Assembly: GCA_041479965.1 (NCBI GenBank)
Contig: JBGOZE010000003.1
Span: forward strand, 1 to 46,681
DNA length: 46,681 nucleotides
Source: SM23-78 sp041479965
GTDB lineage: Archaea; Nanobdellota; Nanobdellia; Woesearchaeales; SM23-78
Direction: 5' to 3'
Under the pieces are notes generated by a model. The model worked only from the letters and a program-made list of their open reading frames with translations. It made no database searches and had not been told where the DNA came from. Position 1 is the first letter of the stretch; every line of letters begins with the position of its first letter. Made by a program: the position numbers and the translations under genes. Below are positions 42,871 through 46,681 of the stretch, in pieces.

Positions 42871-42905
42871 ATAGAGAGGGTATATTAACCAGTTCTCCAA
42901 TCATA

Positions 42906-42938
42906 AAATTTATAAAGACATTGATATTATTTAATATC
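42906..42938 (+). promoter_or_regulatory. TATA-like box and inverted repeat before the AbrB gene
   Basis: TATA-like ATTTATAAAG (about 42908-42917) is followed by the inverted repeat GATATT-ATTT-AATATC (42923-42938), which ends at the ATG of a short leader frame. The inverted repeat is placed to act as an operator for the AbrB-type protein downstream. Confidence 0.45.
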
Positions 42939-42983
42939 ATGAGATATCAAGATGGACTTTACCAAGTTCGAATTCTAAAATGA
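42939..42983 (+). CDS. Possible 14-codon leader peptide
   Basis: ATG 42939 lies at the predicted transcription start, about 27 bp after the TATA-like box. It opens a frame coding MRYQDGLYQVRILK and ends at TGA 42981-42983, overlapping the ATG of the zinc-ribbon/AbrB gene (42980) as ATGA. Without this coupling the downstream gene has no visible ribosome site. Whether it is translated is not known. Confidence 0.35.
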   Translation: MRYQDGLYQVRILK

Positions 42984-43273
42984 AAAAATGCTCTGAATGC
43001 AAAGGAGAGATGAAGGAGATGAAAGCCAAGACACCCGAAGGGGTGGCGTATGCTTATTATAAATGCTCCAAATGCAGCTATGAGATGGTAGACCTGAAGC
43101 AATTGCATGAAGTGGCGGAGAAGTACAGGGAAATGAAAAGATATCATGCTAAACTGACTCCCTGGGGAAAAAGCCTGGGCTTGAGAATCCCTAAAGAGCT
43201 GGCTGATAAATATAAATTCAAGGATGAGGTTGTGCTGATACCTGAAGACAACGGCATAAGGATAGTTGCTTAA
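42980..43273 (+). CDS. Zinc-ribbon plus AbrB/MazE-like antitoxin
   Basis: A 97-residue protein. The N-terminal zinc ribbon has CSEC (4-7) and CSKC (29-32). A short helix (about 40-52) links it to a C-terminal swapped-hairpin AbrB domain ('TPWGKSLGLRIPKELADKY'; 'EVVLIPEDNGIRIVA'), the DNA-binding fold of MazE/VapB antitoxins. The PIN nuclease 115 bp downstream is the likely partner, although it has its own promoter. Confidence 0.8.
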   Translation: MKKCSECKGEMKEMKAKTPEGVAYAYYKCSKCSYEMVDLKQLHEVAEKYREMKRYHAKLTPWGKSLGLRIPKELADKYKFKDEVVLIPEDNGIRIVA

Positions 43274-43275
43274 TT

Positions 43276-43326
43276 GGAGTTTGAATTGATTTCTTACGAG
43301 GTCTTATCAAACTCATTCTGATTCTT
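43276..43326. repeat. Repeat unit half B, copy 1
   Basis: Starts GGAGTTTGA (43276-43284), continues TTGATTTCTTACGAGG and TCAAACTC (43307-43314), ending near GATTCT. The inner stem is GAGTTTGA/TCAAACTC. Copy 2 at 44148-44195 differs at a few positions and is 2 nt shorter between the arms. Confidence 0.65.
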
Positions 43327-43329
43327 TCG

Positions 43330-43347
43330 GAAAAATCACGATTTTTC
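43330..43347. repeat. A/T-stem hairpin
   Basis: GAAAAAT (43330-43336) pairs with ATTTTTC (43341-43347), CACG loop. It lies just before the PIN gene's TATA-like box and directly behind repeat half B copy 1. Confidence 0.6.
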
Positions 43348-43354
43348 ATGATAG

Positions 43355-43367
43355 CGTTTTATTAATG
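43355..43367 (+). promoter_or_regulatory. TATA-like box for the PIN gene
   Basis: CGTTTTATTAATG, about 28 bp before ATG 43389, indicating a separate, leaderless transcript. Confidence 0.4.
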
Positions 43368-43388
43368 AGCTGATAACCTGATTGATTA

Positions 43389-43814
43389 ATGAGCCAGAAG
43401 TACATCATTGACAGCTGCATCTGGAGAGACTTCTATGAGGACAGGGTTAGTGAGTCAGGAAGGCCTCTGGGGAAATATGCTTTTGACTTGTTTATGAAAA
43501 TATTGAAGAGAAATGACATTATTCTTTTCTCAGAAAGTCTGATGTGGGAATTAAGAAAGAGGTACTCTGTGGATGAGATCAATGAGAGGCTCAACTTATT
43601 GAAACATATCGGGACCTTAACCAGAATTGAGATGATTGATTATGAGAATGCTGAGGCATTTAAGCTTTCCGTGACAAGAAATATACCTCGCTTTGACTGC
43701 CTTAATGCGGTGCATGCGAGAAATCATGATGCATTGCTGGTATCACAGGATAAGCACATAATCCATGGGCTTTCGGATATTGCAAAGAGCATCAGGCCCG
43801 AGGAGATCGATTGA
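43389..43814 (+). CDS. PIN-domain nuclease (VapC-like toxin)
   Basis: A 141-residue PIN-fold protein. Acidic residues sit where expected: D8 in 'YIIDSCIWRDF', E49 or so in 'LFSESLMWELRKR', D103 or so in 'RFDCLNAVHARNHDALLVS', and D117-like in 'SQDKHII'. It resembles archaeal VapC-like RNases with an unusual SCIW after the first Asp. Two possible antitoxins flank it: the AbrB-type gene upstream and a ribbon-helix-helix gene convergent with it, whose end it overlaps by 23 bp. Confidence 0.78.
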   Translation: MSQKYIIDSCIWRDFYEDRVSESGRPLGKYAFDLFMKILKRNDIILFSESLMWELRKRYSVDEINERLNLLKHIGTLTRIEMIDYENAEAFKLSVTRNIPRFDCLNAVHARNHDALLVSQDKHIIHGLSDIAKSIRPEEID

Positions 43815-44073
43815 ATCTTCTGTCCAGTTCTGCACCAAATTCCTTGCTCACTTCCCACTTAATCTTTTCATCATCTTCAAGCTTCGTCCTGCCCTTAAGC
43901 TTGCCTCTTAGGCTCAGAAACTTCTCTATGGCTTGTTCCCTAGTAAGATTTGAGAGCTTGTCCCTCACAGCTTCCCTGATGAACTCAGTCCTGGAGTTGA
44001 AGTTATGCTCTATTATCGACTGGTCAATCTTCTTCAAGATGTCTTCCTGAAAACGAATTGTTATTCCTTCCAT
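43792..44073 (-). CDS. Ribbon-helix-helix (CopG/ParD-like) antitoxin
   Basis: A 93-residue protein. The N-terminal 45 residues form a ribbon-helix-helix: 'GITIRFQEDILKKIDQSII' and 'FNSRTEFIREAVRDKL'. The C-terminus (about 50-93) is charged, as in antitoxins that wrap their toxin. The stop region overlaps the end of the PIN gene tail to tail. The start codon lies within an inverted repeat, suggesting autoregulation. No other toxin-like gene is adjacent on its own strand, so the PIN protein is a candidate partner. Confidence 0.8.
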   Translation of the reverse strand: MEGITIRFQEDILKKIDQSIIEHNFNSRTEFIREAVRDKLSNLTREQAIEKFLSLRGKLKGRTKLEDDEKIKWEVSKEFGAELDRRFNRSPRA

Positions 44074-44110
44074 CGTAATCTAATGTAATACGATGTAATT
44101 TATAAAGATT
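44071..44110 (-). promoter_or_regulatory. Promoter and operator-like repeat of the RHH gene
   Basis: Inverted repeat CATCGTA (44071-44077) / TACGATG (44089-44095) spans the start codon and predicted transcription start. Minus-strand TATA-like CTTTATAAAT lies near 44099-44108. This fits autorepression by a ribbon-helix-helix dimer. Confidence 0.5.
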
Positions 44111-44123
44111 GCCATTGGAAAGA

Positions 44124-44144
44124 CGGAAGGATTACGGAAGATTA
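44124..44144. repeat. Repeat unit half A, copy 2
   Basis: CGGAAGGATTACGGAAGATT plus A; only three bases separate it from half B copy 2, whereas in copy 1 the halves are 405 bp apart. Confidence 0.6.
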
Positions 44145-44147
44145 GCA

Positions 44148-44195
44148 GGAGTTTGAGGTTGATGTCTTACGAGGAATCAAACTCTTTCAGATTCT
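44148..44195. repeat. Repeat unit half B, copy 2
   Basis: GGAGTTTGA (44148-44156), then TTGATGTCTTACGAGG, then TCAAACTC (44177-44184) and GATTCT. The stem GAGTTTGA/TCAAACTC is conserved with copy 1. Confidence 0.65.
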
Positions 44196-44206
44196 GAATG
44201 AAAAGC

Positions 44207-44471
44207 TTATTTTGATAATGGATGCTTGTAAGCTACGAAATAATAAATAGTAGCTATAATCCCGCTAAGAAACCCTGTGAAGAAGCAGAAGATGAACAAG
44301 ACAATCCAGAGAATGTCACGCCTCTTTACTGCATCAATGAACATGAAAAGCCAGAATCCGAAACAAAAATTAGCTAATTTTTGATTAAAAAATTTACAAT
44401 TTTTTATAGCTAATAATCAAAAGAATAATAATAACCGCTCCAAGACCCAGAATCCAACCCAACAAGCTCAT
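44207..44471 (-). pseudogene. Small PLDc_N-like membrane protein split by hairpins
   Basis: The first part starts at ATG 44471: 'MSLLGWILGLGAVIIILLII', then stops at 44394. The second part, in another frame, codes 'FGFWLFMFIDAVKRRDILWI' and 'VLFIFCFFTGFLSGIIATIY' then 'YFVAYKHPLSK', ending at 44207. Joined they form a typical two-helix protein of the PLDc_N (phospholipase D N-terminal-like) type. The parts are separated by about 49 bp (44363-44411) of two perfect palindromes; 49 is 1 mod 3, exactly the observed frame change. The 524-bp gap between the RHH and RM genes thus holds the repeat copies, this broken gene and the RM promoter. Confidence 0.6.
44363..44411. repeat. Double palindrome inside a broken gene
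   Basis: A perfect 20-bp palindrome CAAAAATTAGCTAATTTTTG (44364-44383) and hairpin AAAAAATT-TAC-AATTTTTT (44387-44405). The direct repeat ATTAGCTA occurs at both ends on the minus strand, possibly a duplication made on insertion. It resembles hairpins at 4378-4397 and 32564-32693. Confidence 0.65.
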
Positions 44472-44562
44472 GACAATACTTAATAGAAAAGAGTATATGA
44501 ATGTTGGTGAAAGAACAATGAAACGGGAGTCAGGGAGAACGGAACGAACGAAAATTCACAGA

Positions 44563-44574
44563 ACATTTAAATAG
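44563..44574 (+). promoter_or_regulatory. TATA-like box for the RM gene
   Basis: ACATTTAAATAG, about 29 bp before ATG 44598. Confidence 0.45.
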
Positions 44575-44597
44575 AAAAACGCACATCATCTAATCAA

Positions 44598-46655
44598 ATG
44601 GCAATAGAACGACTTACAAAAGAACAAGCCAAAGCAGAGATAAAAGGAATTATAGATAATTTCAAAGCCAATTATCAGCAGCATAAAAAAGAACTTGAAG
44701 CAAATACGGAAACCAAACTTGTAGAACCGTTATTTGAAGCGCTCGGATGGACTAAAGACGATTTTGTAAAAAGAGAGAAAACTTATCGGGGAAAGAAAAC
44801 AGGATATGGTGATTACGCTTTCAAAATAGGAGATAAAATTGTTTTCTTTTTAGAAGTAAAAAGATTAGGTATTTCGCTTGAAAAAGAAGCAGACAAGCAA
44901 GTAATTTCATATGCTTTATCAAAAAGAGTTCCTTTTGCGGTTTCAACAAATTTTGAAGAATTAAACATATTCTGTGTTGAGCAAGAAAACGCTCTTCATA
45001 ACAAATTCCGAGTTTTCAGAAGCCCAGACGATTACATCAACAATTTCGATGACTTCTTTTTCTTATCCAAAGAAAGCTTTGAACAAAACCTCATACTAAA
45101 AAAAGCAGAAGACGAAGGAAGGTTAAAAAGAAGAGCATCTATTGACAAAATCCTTCTTGAAGACTTAATGCTCATAAGAAAACTCATATCAAACGATATT
45201 GAAAAAAGGTATCCTGACAAATATCAAATTAATGAGAAAGACGAGATAGTACAAAGGATACTCAACAGGCTCATATTCATAAGGAGCTGTGAAGACAAAG
45301 GTATAAACCCTGAAGATGTTCTGATTGAGGAGATAAAGCACCTGCCACACAACAAATGCTATCCAAAACTTAAAGGCATATTTGAGAAATACAATGAAGT
45401 TTACAATTCCGGGCTTTTTGCTATTGCCAAAGACAATGATTGCGACTTAATAAACATCGATGGCGAAATAATACAAAAGTTAGCCTACTATCTTTACGAG
45501 TCAAAAGACCAAGAGTACATATATGATTTTGACTGGATTGATGCTGACGTTCTCGGGCAAATATACGAGCAATATCTTGGTAAAATCCTCTCCCAAACAA
45601 AATCTGGAAGAAGCAAGCTAAAAGACGGTCAGGCTCACAGGAAAGAGCAAGGAATCTATTATACTCCCACTTACATTGTTGATTATATAGTCAAGAATAC
45701 TCTTGGTGAATTACTTAAAGAAAAGAAAATAAAGTCTTCTGAGATTAAAATCTTAGATCTTGCCTGCGGAAGCGGAAGTTTCCTGATAAAGGCATTTGAT
45801 TATCTTGCTGGCAAACTTGGAGCGACTGAAGAAGCTAAACAGCAAAGGATAGATTCGCAAGGGAACTACTCCGTCAAAACTCAAATACTCAAAAGCAATA
45901 TTTACGGTGTTGATTTAGATAATAAAGCCGTAGAGATTACAAAACTTAACTTGCTCTTAAAAGCAGCCGAGAAGAACAGAAAACTACCTGAAGAACTCGA
46001 CCTTCATGTAAGGCACGGAAACTCATTAATCGATGACGAAGCGATAGCAGGATTAACAGCATTCAAATGGGCAGGAGACTTTGCAGAAGGAAGCTTTGAT
46101 ATCGTGATAGGAAATCCTCCTTACATTAGAAGCCGAAACTTATTAAATCAAGATAGATCATATTTTTCAAAAAATTATGCTTCTGCCTTTAGAACATTCG
46201 ATATTTATCTTTTCTTTTTAGAGAAAAGTATAGCATTATTAAAAAAAGGAGGATATTTTGGTTTTATAATTCCGTATTCCTTCTTGAATCAACCTTACGC
46301 AACTAAACTAAGAAAAATAATTCTAGATTCCTGTCAGATTGTAGAGATAGTCGACTTGTCGGAATTTAAAGTTTTTCAAGATGCTGAAGTGCGAAATTGC
46401 ATAGTTATTTGCAGACACACTAAAAGCAATAAAGAAGCAGTTAAATCTTCATTTGTAAACGGACAGATAAAAAAAATAGAAACAATAGATACAAAATTGT
46501 TTTTAAAAAATTCAGATTTTATGTATAAATTAGAGATTACGAAAGAAAATCGACCGCTTCTAATGAAAATTCAACAAAACACCATTAATTTAATTTATAT
46601 TTTTTATTTATGTTATGGTTTGTTATTATTTGTTATATACAGTGTGAAATATTAA
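44598..46655 (+). CDS. Type IIG-like restriction-modification enzyme, 3' end lost
   Basis: A 685-residue frame. An N-terminal nuclease domain has the PD-(D/E)xK pattern D72 in 'GDYAFKIGD' and E86-V-K88 in 'FFLEVKRLG'. A helical linker follows (170-350). An N6-adenine methyltransferase domain has motif I 'ILDLACGSGSFLIKAF' near 385 and motif IV 'GNPPYIRS' near 505. This is the Eco57I-like fusion of cutting and methylation. The family usually runs to about 900-1100 residues with a target-recognition domain; here the frame fades into AT-rich sequence after 'PLLMKIQQNTIN' and stops 26 bp before the window end, so the C-terminus is missing or scrambled. AT-rich codon use suggests recent acquisition. 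Confidence 0.85.
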   Translation: MAIERLTKEQAKAEIKGIIDNFKANYQQHKKELEANTETKLVEPLFEALGWTKDDFVKREKTYRGKKTGYGDYAFKIGDKIVFFLEVKRLGISLEKEADKQVISYALSKRVPFAVSTNFEELNIFCVEQENALHNKFRVFRSPDDYINNFDDFFFLSKESFEQNLILKKAEDEGRLKRRASIDKILLEDLMLIRKLISNDIEKRYPDKYQINEKDEIVQRILNRLIFIRSCEDKGINPEDVLIEEIKHLPHNKCYPKLKGIFEKYNEVYNSGLFAIAKDNDCDLINIDGEIIQKLAYYLYESKDQEYIYDFDWIDADVLGQIYEQYLGKILSQTKSGRSKLKDGQAHRKEQGIYYTPTYIVDYIVKNTLGELLKEKKIKSSEIKILDLACGSGSFLIKAFDYLAGKLGATEEAKQQRIDSQGNYSVKTQILKSNIYGVDLDNKAVEITKLNLLLKAAEKNRKLPEELDLHVRHGNSLIDDEAIAGLTAFKWAGDFAEGSFDIVIGNPPYIRSRNLLNQDRSYFSKNYASAFRTFDIYLFFLEKSIALLKKGGYFGFIIPYSFLNQPYATKLRKIILDSCQIVEIVDLSEFKVFQDAEVRNCIVICRHTKSNKEAVKSSFVNGQIKKIETIDTKLFLKNSDFMYKLEITKENRPLLMKIQQNTINLIYIFYLCYGLLLFVIYSVKY

Positions 46656-46681
46656 TATGTTTTGATTTTTTTTCAATTTAA

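Noticed and set aside
42650..42871. 73-codon plus-strand frame over the TA promoter
   Set aside because: It runs antisense through a supported gene and its operator, with no ribosome site or recognisable protein pattern.
1..46681. CRISPR arrays, rRNA genes, complete insertion sequences with transposase
   Set aside because: None was found on either strand by eye; no transposase-like protein is encoded in the window.

Overview
The window looks like a chromosomal segment of a DPANN archaeon, most probably of the Woesearchaeota/Pacearchaeota/Nanoarchaeota group. This is a lineage guess from gene content; no marker phylogeny was possible. Archaeal signs are: a replication factor C large subunit, a VirB11/TadA-type pilus ATPase with its TadC-type platform, a Ygr210/YchF-type TGS GTPase, archaeal-type GlyRS and AsnRS, an Mre11 nuclease, three intron-bearing tRNA genes without encoded CCA, and TATA-like boxes about 25-30 bp before genes that are often leaderless. 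Ribosome binding sites, where present, read GAGGTGA/GGTGA. Bacterial-type AspRS (without the GAD insertion) and class II fructose-bisphosphate aldolase suggest ancient gene import.

Layout. 0-3.1 kb: two exported Ig-like surface proteins. 3.1-11.7 kb: housekeeping genes mixed with tRNA-Trp, tRNA-Gly and tRNA-Phe (DUF5752, coiled-coil protein, YchF-like GTPase, a 49-residue protein, rfcL, glyS, glucan phosphorylase, DUF2284). 11.7-24.8 kb: a surface-structure region with pilus platform and ATPase on the minus strand, two archaellum-accessory-like coiled-coil genes on the plus strand, then a long minus-strand series: a frameshifted secreted protein, an 1127-residue glycine-rich adhesin-like protein, a 391-residue Ig-like anchored protein and three small polytopic membrane proteins. 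25.0-28.9 kb: MBL hydrolase, aspS, YbaK-type editing deacylase and asnS. 29-34.5 kb: membrane protein, macro-domain protein, Mre11, small coiled-coil protein, class II aldolase and ROK sugar kinase. 34.6-42.1 kb: a six-gene BatA/VWA, VWA, coiled-coil, membrane, MoxR, DUF58 operon. 42.1-46.7 kb: an accessory island with a RelE-like toxin module, a zinc-ribbon/AbrB gene, a PIN nuclease, a ribbon-helix-helix antitoxin, an interrupted small membrane gene and a type IIG-like restriction-modification gene whose C-terminus is cut off or scrambled at the window end.

How the parts relate. Glucan phosphorylase, ROK kinase and aldolase would feed stored glucan and free sugar into glycolysis. The pilus engine and the neighbouring exported and polytopic proteins plausibly build or anchor a cell-surface structure. 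The MoxR-DUF58-VWA operon is a chaperone-like membrane complex of unknown target.

The most unusual signal lies outside the proteins: a set of short perfect hairpins with A/T-run stems (arms such as CAAAAATGC/GCATTTTTG, CAAAAATT/AATTTTTG, CAAAAAATTGCGC/GCGCAATTTTTTG). They sit in several intergenic gaps and in the probable 5' leader of the aldolase gene, and about 49 bp of this type splits a small membrane-protein gene and shifts its frame. The tRNA introns are also built of short perfect hairpins; one tRNA-Phe D-loop intron is only 18 nt and forms a near-textbook bulge-helix-bulge. Together they raise the possibility of a family of miniature palindromic elements that also touches tRNA genes.
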